Assembly: GCF_014648895.1 (NCBI RefSeq)
Contig: NZ_BMRZ01000010.1
Coordinates: forward strand, 62,001 to 126,000
Direction of reading: 5' to 3'
DNA from: Streptomyces tanashiensis
GTDB taxonomy: Bacteria > Actinomycetota > Actinomycetes > Streptomycetales > Streptomycetaceae
DNA: 64,000 nt
Shown here: piece after piece, positions 16,961 to 25,125 of the stretch
Layout of the letters: each line of letters begins with the position of its first letter
How positions within the stretch are numbered: position 1 is the first letter of the stretch
Made by a program: the position numbers and the translations under genes
The notes under the pieces: generated by a model
What the model saw: the letters and a program-made list of their open reading frames with translations, nothing else
The model's database searches: none
Told to the model about the DNA's origin: nothing

Positions 16961-17599
16961 ATGAACACCCAGCGCATCTACCTGGTCAAGCACGGCGAGA
17001 CGGAGGAGAACCTCCAGGGCATCCACCAGGGCCGCGCGGTCGGCGGCCGGCTCAGCGAGCGCGGGCGTGCCGACATACGGTGGGTCGGTGCCTGCCTCGC
17101 GGCGGCCGGGGTCACCGTGGATCAGCTGCTCGTCAGCCCGATGTCCCGTTGCCGGGAGTCGGCCGAGCTCCTCACCGCCGCGCTCGCCCCGGCAGACGTC
17201 CGCGTCGACGAGCGTCTGGCCGCCAAGGACAGCGGTCACCTCGGGGGCCAGCCCAGGGAACTCGCCGCCGCCGAGGCCGCTCGCCACGGCGTGCCGATCC
17301 ACCGGCTCCGCACGCCGGGCGGCGAGTCGTCGGAGGATGTCCAGACCCGCTACGTGGATCTCTGGGACGAGGTCTGTTCCGGCGAGCGGCGAACCACCGT
17401 CCTCGTCGGGCACGGTGGGGGCATCGCCTGCCTGCTGCTGTGGCTCACCGGGAACGGCTTCGACCGGTATCTCCAGCACGTGCCCGGGTCCGCCGGGGTC
17501 ACGTGCGTGGAGATCGGCGGCCCGGTTCCTCGCGTGCGGCTCATGAACGTCTCGCCCGCGGACCTGCCCGTCTTCCTCCACTCCCGTACCGCCCGATGA
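16961..17599 (+). CDS. Histidine phosphatase (phosphoglycerate-mutase-like)
   Basis: 212 residues, ATG start with GAAGGG ten bases upstream. The catalytic motif appears as LVKHGETEEN (KHG rather than the usual RHG), with SPMSRCRESAEL and the second histidine in VLVGHGGGIACLL. The family removes phosphates through a phosphohistidine. The change from Arg to Lys before the catalytic histidine is a conservative departure from the signature. It is the last gene of the plus-strand block and ends in a bidirectional terminator. Confidence 0.86.
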   Translation: MNTQRIYLVKHGETEENLQGIHQGRAVGGRLSERGRADIRWVGACLAAAGVTVDQLLVSPMSRCRESAELLTAALAPADVRVDERLAAKDSGHLGGQPRELAAAEAARHGVPIHRLRTPGGESSEDVQTRYVDLWDEVCSGERRTTVLVGHGGGIACLLLWLTGNGFDRYLQHVPGSAGVTCVEIGGPVPRVRLMNVSPADLPVFLHSRTAR

Positions 17600-17617
17600 G
17601 AGTCGGGACGGTACGGG
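17583..17617. terminator. Bidirectional terminator between convergent genes
   Basis: Arms 17583-17596 and 17603-17617 pair with one bulge around a six-base loop. The structure overlaps the stop codon of the histidine phosphatase gene and ends 14 bases before the metG stop on the other strand. Confidence 0.65.
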
Positions 17618-17631
17618 TGCGGGGATGTCTG

Positions 17632-19356
17632 TCAGGCCTCCGGGGCGCCGCCGAAGCGCTCACGGTAGGACTCCAGGTCCTCCTCCGTGATCTTCGCGAA
17701 GAGCACCGGCGGCACCGTGAACGCGGTGCCGGCCGGGACGGTGTCCAGGGACCTGGCCTGCTCCGCGGTCACCCAGGTCGCGGTGTCGTTCTCCAGGGCG
17801 AAGGCCCCGCGCATGGCTGCCGACGAGGTCGGGATGAACGGCTCGGAGACGACCGCGTACAGGTGGATCAGGTTCATCGCCGTGCGCAGGGTCAGCGCCG
17901 CGCCCTCGGGGTCGGTCTTGATCTCCAGCCAGGGGGCCTTCTCCTCCAGGTAGGAGTTGCCCGCGGACCACAGCGCACGCAGGGCGGCGGCGGCCTTGCG
18001 GAACTGCAGGGCCTCCATCTGCTCCTCGTACTCGCCGAGCAGACGCGCGATCTCCTCGCCCAGCTTGGTCTCCGCCTCGCCGGCTTCGTGGCCGGCCGGG
18101 ACGTCGTCACCGAACCGCTTGCGGGAGAAGGACAGCACGCGGTTGACGAAGTTGCCGAGGGTGTCCGCCAGGTCCTTGTTCACCGTGGCGGTGAAGTGCT
18201 CCCACGTGAAGGAGGAGTCGTCCGACTCGGGGGCGTTGGCGATCAGGAAGTAGCGCCAGTAGTCGCCGGGCAGGATCTCCAGGGCCGCGTCGGTAAAGAC
18301 GCCGCGCTTCTGGGAGGTGGAGAACTTGCCGCCGTAGAACGTCAGCCAGTTGAAGCCCTTGACGACGTCGACCTTCTTCCAGGGCTCGCGCACGCCGAGC
18401 TCGGTGGCCGGGAACATCACCGTGTGGAAGGGGACGTTGTCCTTGGCCATGAACTGCGTGTACCGGACGGTGTCGTCGGCCTCGTACCACCACGACTTCC
18501 AGTCGCGGGTCTCACCGTCGGAGGCGGCGTCCGCCCACTCCTTCGTCGCGCCGATGTACTCGATCGGGGCGTCGAACCAGACGTAGAAGACCTTGCCCTC
18601 GGCCGCGAGCTCCGGCCAGGTGTCGGCCGGGACCGGCACGCCCCAGTCGAGGTCGCGGGTGATGGCGCGGTCGTTCAGGCCCTCGGTCAACCACTTGCGG
18701 GCGATGGACGTGGACAGGTGCGGCCACTGGTCGCTGACGGTGGCGATCCACTCCTCGACCTCGTGCTGGAGCTTCGACTGCAGCAGGAAGAGGTGCTTGG
18801 TCTCGCGGACCTCCAGGTCCGTGGAACCGCTGATCGCCGAGCGCGGGTTGATCAGGTCGGTCGGGTCCAGGACACGGGTGCAGTTCTCGCACTGGTCACC
18901 GCGGGCCTTGTCGTAGCCGCAGTGCGGGCAGGTGCCCTCGACGTACCGGTCCGGCAGGAAGCGGCCATCGACCGGCGAGTAGACCTGGCGGATCGCCCGC
19001 TCCTCAATGAAGCCGTTCTCGTTCAGCTTCCGCGCGAAGTGCTGGGTGATCTCGACGTTCTGCTGCGAGGAGCTGCGCCCGAAGTAGTCGAAGGCGAGCT
19101 CGAAGCCGTCGTACACGGCCTTCTGCGCGTCGTGGGCCTGCGCGCAGAACTCGGCAACCGTCAGCCCGGCCTCCTTGGCTGCCAGCTCGGCCGGCGTGCC
19201 GTGCTCGTCGGTGGCGCAGATGTAGAGGACGTCGTGGCCACGCTGGCGGAGGTACCTGGAGTACACGTCCGCCGGAAGCATCGACCCGACCATGTTGCCC
19301 AGGTGCTTGATCCCGTTGATGTAGGGAAGCGCGCTGGTTACCAGGTGTCGAGCCAT
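17632..19356 (-). CDS. metG: Methionyl-tRNA synthetase with variant KFSTSQ loop
   Basis: 574 residues. The class I signature is present at the N-terminus (SALPYINGIKHLGN, a HIGH-box variant HLGN). A four-cysteine zinc knuckle (CPHCGYDKARGDQCENC) is of the E. coli type. The second signature reads KFSTSQ instead of KMSKS, so both the Met and second Lys positions differ. ATG 19356 has GGAG nine bases upstream, and an ATG at 19371 is also in frame. The enzyme charges tRNA-Met. A copy inside a biosynthetic-looking cluster could be a self-resistance or aminoacyl-tRNA-supplying paralogue, but I cannot see whether the genome has another metG. Confidence 0.88.
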   Translation of the reverse strand: MARHLVTSALPYINGIKHLGNMVGSMLPADVYSRYLRQRGHDVLYICATDEHGTPAELAAKEAGLTVAEFCAQAHDAQKAVYDGFELAFDYFGRSSSQQNVEITQHFARKLNENGFIEERAIRQVYSPVDGRFLPDRYVEGTCPHCGYDKARGDQCENCTRVLDPTDLINPRSAISGSTDLEVRETKHLFLLQSKLQHEVEEWIATVSDQWPHLSTSIARKWLTEGLNDRAITRDLDWGVPVPADTWPELAAEGKVFYVWFDAPIEYIGATKEWADAASDGETRDWKSWWYEADDTVRYTQFMAKDNVPFHTVMFPATELGVREPWKKVDVVKGFNWLTFYGGKFSTSQKRGVFTDAALEILPGDYWRYFLIANAPESDDSSFTWEHFTATVNKDLADTLGNFVNRVLSFSRKRFGDDVPAGHEAGEAETKLGEEIARLLGEYEEQMEALQFRKAAAALRALWSAGNSYLEEKAPWLEIKTDPEGAALTLRTAMNLIHLYAVVSEPFIPTSSAAMRGAFALENDTATWVTAEQARSLDTVPAGTAFTVPPVLFAKITEEDLESYRERFGGAPEA

Positions 19357-19712
19357 CCTTGGATGCTCCATTTCGTACGTACGGCGCCGGTGGCGCTGCC
19401 ACGGCGGGCCCAGGTCGGGAGGCCGCAGCCGACGCGATCACTCCGATCGCACGTCGGCGTCACTCATGGTGACGGAACGGGACTGCAAGCCACCGTCATC
19501 GTATCGAACCGGGGATGGGGCCAGCCGGTGGGTTTTCCCGCCCCTTCCTATCGCGCCCGAAAAGCACTCGGCCGTCCGGGACAGGCGGCCAAGCGAGTCC
19601 CGGACGGCCGAGGCGCTCCCCATCTTACGGCCACCGCCCATGCCGGATCTCGCACTGCGAGTACGCCCCCACCACCCCAGTCCCGATCCCGAACCACAGC
19701 GAGGTGGACCGC
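19357..19712. other. Divergent intergenic region between metG and the sugar dehydrogenase
   Basis: 356 bases with no supported gene. It must hold the promoters of metG (minus) and the dehydrogenase operon (plus). It contains a perfect inverted repeat, listed separately. No T-box antiterminator core was recognised upstream of metG. Confidence 0.6.
19568..19613. repeat. Perfect inverted repeat, 16-bp arms
   Basis: Arms 19568-19583 (CTCGGCCGTCCGGGAC) and 19598-19613 are exact complements around a 14-base loop. It lies 100 bases before the dehydrogenase start and 212 bases from the metG start. A transcriptional barrier or attenuator between the two divergent units is likely. Confidence 0.7.
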
Positions 19713-21008
19713 ATGACCAGGAACCACGAGCCCCGTCGACTCCGCGTCGTCATCGTCGGGCAGGGGTACGTCGGGCTCCCGCTCGCGGTGCGAGCCGCCG
19801 AGATGGGGCACAGCGTCGTCGGCCTCGACGTTGACGCCGGCCGGATCAAGCGGCTCGTGCTCGGCGAGTCGTACGTCGAGGACGTCTCGGACAAGCGGCT
19901 GGCACCGCTCCTCGCCGCCGGCGTCTACCGGCCGACCGTCGACCCTGCCGACTGCGCCGGGTTCGACGTGGCGGTCGTCACCGTCCCGACGCCACTGCAC
20001 GACGGCGCGCCGGACCTGTCGCACGTCGAGGATGCGGCACGGACGCTCAGCCGTCACCTCACCCGTGGAGCGACCGTCGTCCTGGAGTCGACCACGTACC
20101 CCGGGACGACCGAGGAGGTGTTCCGCCCGCTCCTGGAACGAGGCTCCGGTCTGACCGCCGGCCGGGACTTCCACCTCGGGTACAGCCCGGAGCGCATCGA
20201 CCCCGGGAATCCCACCTGGAGGCTGGAGAACACGCCCAAGGTCGTCTCCGGCATCACCCCGTCCTCCTTGGAGTCGGTCCGCGACTTCTACGCCTCCCTC
20301 GTGGACACGGTCGTGCCCGTGGCCAGTTGCAAGGAAGCGGAGCTGACCAAGCTCCTTGAGAACACCTTCCGGCACGTGAACATCGCCCTCGCCAACGAGC
20401 TGGCGATCTTCGCCCACGACCTGGGCATCGACGTCTGGGCAGCCATCGACGCCGCGTCGACCAAACCTTTCGGGTTCATGCGCTTCGCCCCCGGCCCCGG
20501 GGTCGGAGGCCACTGCCTGCCCGTCGACCCCTCCTACCTCTCGTGGCGGGTCGAACGGACCCTGGGACAGAACTTCCGCTTCGTCGAGCTGGCGAACGAC
20601 GTGAACAACCACATGCCCGACTACGTGGTGCGGCGTCTCGTGGCGGGCCTCAACGAACACGGGAAGCCGCTCAAGGACTCCCGGATCCTGCTGCTCGGCC
20701 TGGCGTACAAGGCCAACACCGGGGACGCCCGCGAGACGCCGGCGGCCCGCATCGCCGAACTCCTCACCGGTATGGGCGCCGAGGTCCAGGCCGCCGACCC
20801 CCACGTCCTGGACGACGCCCACCCCCGCGCCGCCGGTCTGGAGGGCCTCCGGCGGGTCGAGGTGACCTCCGACCTGCTCGCGACGACCGACGCCGTAGTC
20901 CTTCTCGCGGACCACGACGCCTTCGACTATCCCCTGATCAGCGCGCACTCCCCGTACATCCTCGACTGCCGCCGCCGGCTCACCGGCGCCCACGTCGACT
21001 CTCTCTGA
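19713..21008 (+). CDS. Nucleotide-sugar (UDP-glucose/UDP-HexNAc) 6-dehydrogenase
   Basis: 431 residues. The NAD loop is VVIVGQGYVGLPLAVRAAEMG. The active-site segment GPGVGGHCLPVDPSYLSW carries the catalytic cysteine C268, and a KLLENTFRHVNIALANE helix precedes it. The C-terminal third (ILLLGLAYKANTGDARETPA) is the UDP-binding domain. The family oxidises UDP-hexoses to uronic acids in two NAD-dependent steps. The sequence resembles WbpA/WecC-type UDP-HexNAc dehydrogenases more than plain Ugd, but the substrate is not certain. It is followed after 20 bases by an epimerase, a common pairing for nucleotide-sugar supply. Confidence 0.87.
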   Translation: MTRNHEPRRLRVVIVGQGYVGLPLAVRAAEMGHSVVGLDVDAGRIKRLVLGESYVEDVSDKRLAPLLAAGVYRPTVDPADCAGFDVAVVTVPTPLHDGAPDLSHVEDAARTLSRHLTRGATVVLESTTYPGTTEEVFRPLLERGSGLTAGRDFHLGYSPERIDPGNPTWRLENTPKVVSGITPSSLESVRDFYASLVDTVVPVASCKEAELTKLLENTFRHVNIALANELAIFAHDLGIDVWAAIDAASTKPFGFMRFAPGPGVGGHCLPVDPSYLSWRVERTLGQNFRFVELANDVNNHMPDYVVRRLVAGLNEHGKPLKDSRILLLGLAYKANTGDARETPAARIAELLTGMGAEVQAADPHVLDDAHPRAAGLEGLRRVEVTSDLLATTDAVVLLADHDAFDYPLISAHSPYILDCRRRLTGAHVDSL

Positions 21009-21028
21009 TCTCTCCGAAGGGAACCATC

Positions 21029-21979
21029 GTGAAGATCGTGATCACCGGCGGCGCCGGATTCATCGGCAGCAACCTCGTCCGCGCCCTGACCGAACAGCCC
21101 CAGGTCTCCCGACTCCGGGTCGTCGACAACCTCTCCACCGGGGACAAGGCGAACCTCGCCGGCCTCGACGTGGAGTTCTTCGAGGGCGACGTCCAGGACG
21201 CCGCCCTCCTCGACCGGGCGTTCCGCGGCGCCGACGCCGTCGTCCACCTGGCCGCGCTCCCCTCCGTACCGCGCTCCCTGCGAGACCCCCTGGCCAGCCA
21301 CCACGCCAACGCGACCGGCACCCTCCAGGTCCTCGAAGCCGCCCGCCGCGCCGGCGGCCCGCACGTGATCGCCGCCTCCTCGTCCTCCGTCTACGGCGCC
21401 AACCCCCATCTGCCGAAACACGAGGACCTCGCATCCGCCCCGATGAGCCCGTACGCGGTCACCAAGCTCACGACGGAGGCGTACCTGAGCGCCTACCACC
21501 ACAGCTTCGACCTGCCGGTCCTCCCCTTCCGCTTCTTCAATGTCTACGGCCCCGGCCAGCGCGCCGACCACGCCTACGCCGCCGTCATCCCGAAGTGGAT
21601 CAGCGCCACCCTCGCAGGCGAGCCGGTGACCATCCACGGCGACGGCACCCAGACGCGCGACTTCACGTACGTGGGCACGGTCTGCGACGTCCTCACCGAC
21701 GCCCTCCTCCACCGGGTCATGGACCCCCGCCCGGTGAACCTCGCCTTCGGAAGCCGCATCTCGCTGCTGGCCCTGATCCAGGAGATCGAGTCGGCGACCG
21801 GCCAGCTCGTCGACCGGGAGAATAAAGCCCCACGCGCCGGTGACGTCCCCCACTCTCAGGCGGACAGTGCACGCCTAAAAGCACTGTTCCCCACGGTGAC
21901 ACCACCGCCGATCCAGAAGGGAATCGCGGCGACAGTGGGCTGGTTCCGTTCCGCAATCGAGAGATCGGCCGCAAGGTGA
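21029..21979 (+). CDS. NAD-dependent nucleotide-sugar epimerase/dehydratase (SDR)
   Basis: 316 residues, GTG start with GAAGGG eight bases upstream. The extended-SDR signature is complete: VITGGAGFIGSN, VVDNLSTG, VVHLAALPSV, a SSSSVYG strand and the catalytic SPYAVTK (Tyr-x3-Lys). FNVYGPGQ and TRDFTYVGTV are substrate-loop elements of the UDP-glucose/UDP-GlcNAc 4-epimerase type. It probably converts the product of the adjacent dehydrogenase, or its precursor, into a donor sugar for the glycosyltransferase at 13.7 kb. The pathway link is inferred. Confidence 0.87.
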   Translation: MKIVITGGAGFIGSNLVRALTEQPQVSRLRVVDNLSTGDKANLAGLDVEFFEGDVQDAALLDRAFRGADAVVHLAALPSVPRSLRDPLASHHANATGTLQVLEAARRAGGPHVIAASSSSVYGANPHLPKHEDLASAPMSPYAVTKLTTEAYLSAYHHSFDLPVLPFRFFNVYGPGQRADHAYAAVIPKWISATLAGEPVTIHGDGTQTRDFTYVGTVCDVLTDALLHRVMDPRPVNLAFGSRISLLALIQEIESATGQLVDRENKAPRAGDVPHSQADSARLKALFPTVTPPPIQKGIAATVGWFRSAIERSAAR

Positions 21980-22202
21980 GCGCAATGACCGCCAACCGGC
22001 GACGGGACGGCATGAGACGCAATGGACCCTCTCGGCCTGCCATGGAGTGAACCCGTTGCCCAGACATGCTGGGCATGCCTACGCCAGTGGCCGTGCGGGC
22101 GGCGGCACAGCCCGCATGACCACCGCGGATGGTGATCAGGTCGATGTCATGGGGGAGCGGACCGGCAGCGCGCTGGAGCGGGAAAGATCAACAAGCAGGG
22201 TC

Positions 22203-22219
22203 GTCCACCCACTGCTGGC
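22203..22219 (+). repeat. Degenerate half-copy of the hsdM-upstream palindrome
   Basis: GTCCACCCACTGCTGGC differs at one position from the palindrome's outer half (GTCCACCCAGTGCTGGC). It is in the same orientation, about 112 bases upstream. Confidence 0.65.
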
Positions 22220-22313
22220 CGCGTCGTTCGCTCGGGCCGCTTGCCGAATTTCATGGCCCTGGGGAGGGATATCGTTGGCGAGTCGCCCACACAGGCATGC
22301 GACGCCCCGCGCG

Positions 22314-22375
22314 TGTCCACCCAGTGCTGGCGTGCTCGGCATGTACATGCCGAGCACGCCAGCACTGGGTGGACA
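22314..22375. repeat. 62-bp perfect palindrome upstream of the type I restriction operon
   Basis: The 31 bases from 22314 to 22344 are exactly reverse-complementary to 22345-22375, with no spacer, centred on GTAC. The outer part reads TGTCCACCCAGTGCTGGCG. It ends 58 bases before the hsdM start. As RNA it would form a hairpin of about 29 pairs with a four-base turn, and as DNA a cruciform. It could be an operator, a terminator for upstream read-through, or a junction left by integration. Confidence 0.92.
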
Positions 22376-22433
22376 GAGGGACTACCACGGCCCTCGGCCG
22401 CCGCCCTTTGACGAACAAGGACACCCCCGACTG

Positions 22434-24005
22434 ATGGCAGTGACCCAGCAGGAGATCGAGAACCGCTTGTGGGACGCAGCCGACGAGCTGCGCGTGGCGA
22501 TGCCCGAGGCGCAATACTCCTCGGTCGTCTTCCCTCTGATGTTCTGGAAGTACCTGTCGGACACCTGGGAGCACAACCACCAGACCTTCCTCGAGGAGAA
22601 CGAGGACCTCGGCCTCTCAGCCGAGGAAGCCAACGAGGTCGAGTACCGCACCTACCAGACGTTCAAGATCCCCTCCATCCACCCTGGCACCGTCGCCGAG
22701 CGCCGTGCCTCCTGGTCGTCCATCCTGGCCACCGTCACCCAGCCCGGCTTGGGGCAGCGGGTCCGCGCCTCCCTGCAGGCCATCGAGACGGCCAACCCTG
22801 ACAAGTTCTCCCGCCTGTTCGGATCCATGGCCTGGGCCTCCGAAGAGGTGTTGGCGGGGGAGGTGTTGGCTGCGGTCATGCAGGCGATGGACCGCACTCC
22901 GAAGATGCACGAGGGCAACATGTCCCATGACGTGCTCGGTGGAGCGTACGAATACCTGCTGAAGCGGTTCTCCGACGGGTCCGGCACCCGCGCCGGCCAG
23001 TTCTTCACTCCGCGCGAGGTCGTCGAGCTGATCGTCGAGGTTCTGGAGCCCAAGAGCTTCGAGTCGGTGTACGACCCAACCTGCGGGTCGGGCGGCATGC
23101 TCATCGCCTCCGCGAGCCTGCTGAAGGCCCACGGTGGGCGTGGCTACACCCTCAAGCTGCACGGGCAGGAGTCCGTACCGGACACTGCGGGTGTGGCACG
23201 CATGAACCTCTTCATGCACAACCTCACCCAGTTCAAAGTCGAGGTCGGCGACACCCTGAAGGACCCGCGCTTCACGAAGCCGGACGGCACGGTCGCGCAG
23301 TTCGACGTGATCCTCGCTAACCCGCCCTACAGCCTGAAGTGGAAGCCTTGGAGCAACGACCCGCGTGCCATCGGCGGGGTCGCCCCGCAGTCGTCGGCGG
23401 ACTGGGCGTTCGTGCAGCACATGATCGCCAGCATGGACCCGAAGAAGGGGCGTGCCGGCGTCGTCCTGCCCCACGGCGTCCTTTTCCGCGGCGGCCAGGA
23501 AGCAGCCATCCGTCAGCGCGTCCTGGACGACGACCTCCTGGAAGCCGTGATCGGGCTACCCTCGAACCTCTTCTACAGCACGACGATCCCGACCTGCATC
23601 CTCGTGTTCCGTGCCCCCGGCACCAAGGCCCCGGAGCGTCAGGGCGGCGTGCTGTTCATTGACGCTTCCACGCGGTTCTCCAAGGCTAAGAACCGCAACA
23701 TCCTGGCCGCGGCGGACATCGCTGACACGGTGGCTGCCTACCACTCAAAGTTCGACGCCGGCGGCAACCCGGTCGACCCCGTCGTAGAGGCCGGCCTTTC
23801 GGCTCGGTTCGTCCCCACCATGGAGATCGCGGCGAGCGGGTACGACCTCAACATCGGGCGGTACGTCAAGCAGGCCGCCGCCGAGCAGGAAGACCTCGGC
23901 ACCCTCATCGATGCCTACAACATCGCCCGCGCTGAGCGCCAGAAGACCGAGCAGCGCATGCTCGCCGTTCTCGCCGACGCTGGAATCGAGGGCTTCGATG
24001 AGTGA
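22434..24005 (+). CDS. hsdM: Type I restriction-modification system, DNA methyltransferase subunit
   Basis: 523 residues. The N-terminal HsdM helical domain (QQEIENRLWDAADELR) precedes the N6-adenine methylase core: QFFTPREVVELIVEVL, SAM motif DPTCGSGGML, and catalytic N296-PPY in FDVILANPPYSL. The C-terminus (EQEDLGTLIDAYN) is the HsdS/HsdR-interacting tail. ATG 22434 has AAGGA upstream, although the spacing is long. With HsdS it methylates adenines in a bipartite target. The stop overlaps the hsdS start by eight bases. Confidence 0.94.
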   Translation: MAVTQQEIENRLWDAADELRVAMPEAQYSSVVFPLMFWKYLSDTWEHNHQTFLEENEDLGLSAEEANEVEYRTYQTFKIPSIHPGTVAERRASWSSILATVTQPGLGQRVRASLQAIETANPDKFSRLFGSMAWASEEVLAGEVLAAVMQAMDRTPKMHEGNMSHDVLGGAYEYLLKRFSDGSGTRAGQFFTPREVVELIVEVLEPKSFESVYDPTCGSGGMLIASASLLKAHGGRGYTLKLHGQESVPDTAGVARMNLFMHNLTQFKVEVGDTLKDPRFTKPDGTVAQFDVILANPPYSLKWKPWSNDPRAIGGVAPQSSADWAFVQHMIASMDPKKGRAGVVLPHGVLFRGGQEAAIRQRVLDDDLLEAVIGLPSNLFYSTTIPTCILVFRAPGTKAPERQGGVLFIDASTRFSKAKNRNILAAADIADTVAAYHSKFDAGGNPVDPVVEAGLSARFVPTMEIAASGYDLNIGRYVKQAAAEQEDLGTLIDAYNIARAERQKTEQRMLAVLADAGIEGFDE

Positions 24006-25122
24006 CTGGTGGCAGACGACGGTCGGTGAGTTGCTGACCCTTGAGTACGGCAAGCCGCTACCCGAGAAGGCTCGAGACGGTCAAGGATTCCCCGTTTACG
24101 GGAGCAACGGCATCGTCGGTTATCACTCTCAGCCACTAGTGAAGGGACCTGGCGTCATCGTTGGACGGAAGGGGACGGGCTCCTCAGGCACTGTCAACTT
24201 CAGCCAAGGCGACTTTTCCCCTATCGACACCGCTTTCTACGTTTCGGTCAAGAACTCCGCCCAGATTGGAATGGAGTTCGCCCACCTCCTACTCGTCAAC
24301 GCAAAGTTGACAGAGCTCGCCACCCAGACCGGCGTTCCTGGTCTGACCCGCAGCCGGGCTTACGAGATTAGCGTTGCCTTGCCGCCAATGCCGTTGCAGG
24401 AGCGGATCGTCGAAGTCATCGGTGCTGTCGACGGCCAGATCACCGCGCTCGAAGCTGAGGCTGTGGCACTGCAAGGTGTGTATCGGGCCGCGGCATCTCT
24501 GCTCTGGCGTACCTCTCAGGGCGATGAGGCCGAGTCGCGGCCTCTCGGCGAGGTAATGCACCTCGACATCACACGAACACCGATGGAATCGGGGACGACC
24601 TACCACCTCGCTGGAGTGCTCAACGCCGGCAAGGGACTCGTAGACAAGGATGAATTCGACGGGGCAGACACCGAGTACGCCGCTATGAATGTCCTTCGGG
24701 AGAACCAGGTGGTGATGCGGAAGCTGACTGCTTGGGAGGGGCCGATCACCGTGGTCCCTGCGGAGTTCGACGGCTTCGTGGCGAGCAATGAGTTCCCGAC
24801 CTTCACCCTTGCCAGTGACATCGTCCCGGGGTGGATGAAGCACGTCTGTCGGACACCTCGCCTGTGGGTTGAGATGCAGAGCAGGGTCGTCGGCACCGTG
24901 CAGCGCCGTAAGCGCCTCAATCCTGACCAGCTCCTGTCGGTGGTGCTTCCCGTTCCGTCCCGGCGTGAGCAAGAGCAGGCAGCGGAGGCTCTGGATGCGA
25001 TTGAGGGTCAGATCGCTGCGATCCGAGCCGAGGCCGCCAGGCTCGGCACGGTTCGGGCAGGGTTGCTGTCAGGGCTGTTGGACCGCACCATCGACATCGA
25101 ATCCCCCGAGTTGGAGGTCTGA
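23998..25122 (+). CDS. hsdS: Type I restriction-modification system, specificity subunit
   Basis: 374 residues. Two target-recognition domains are each followed by a conserved helix: the first ends in LPPMPLQERIVEVIGAVDGQ and the second in LPVPSRREQEQAAEALDAIE. The overall TRD1-helix-TRD2-helix layout is standard, with each TRD reading one half of a bipartite site. The first TRD is visibly lower in GC with more A/T-ending codons than its surroundings, as expected for a domain exchanged horizontally. ATG 23998 overlaps hsdM. Confidence 0.92.
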   Translation: MSDWWQTTVGELLTLEYGKPLPEKARDGQGFPVYGSNGIVGYHSQPLVKGPGVIVGRKGTGSSGTVNFSQGDFSPIDTAFYVSVKNSAQIGMEFAHLLLVNAKLTELATQTGVPGLTRSRAYEISVALPPMPLQERIVEVIGAVDGQITALEAEAVALQGVYRAAASLLWRTSQGDEAESRPLGEVMHLDITRTPMESGTTYHLAGVLNAGKGLVDKDEFDGADTEYAAMNVLRENQVVMRKLTAWEGPITVVPAEFDGFVASNEFPTFTLASDIVPGWMKHVCRTPRLWVEMQSRVVGTVQRRKRLNPDQLLSVVLPVPSRREQEQAAEALDAIEGQIAAIRAEAARLGTVRAGLLSGLLDRTIDIESPELEV

Positions 25123-25125
25123 GCC

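Larger units (their letters stand above)
21980..22433. other. Intergenic region ahead of hsdM
   Basis: 454 bases without a supported gene. It separates the sugar-nucleotide genes from the restriction system and is less GC-rich than its neighbours. It holds a 62-bp perfect palindrome and a degenerate copy of half of it about 110 bases earlier. Confidence 0.6.
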
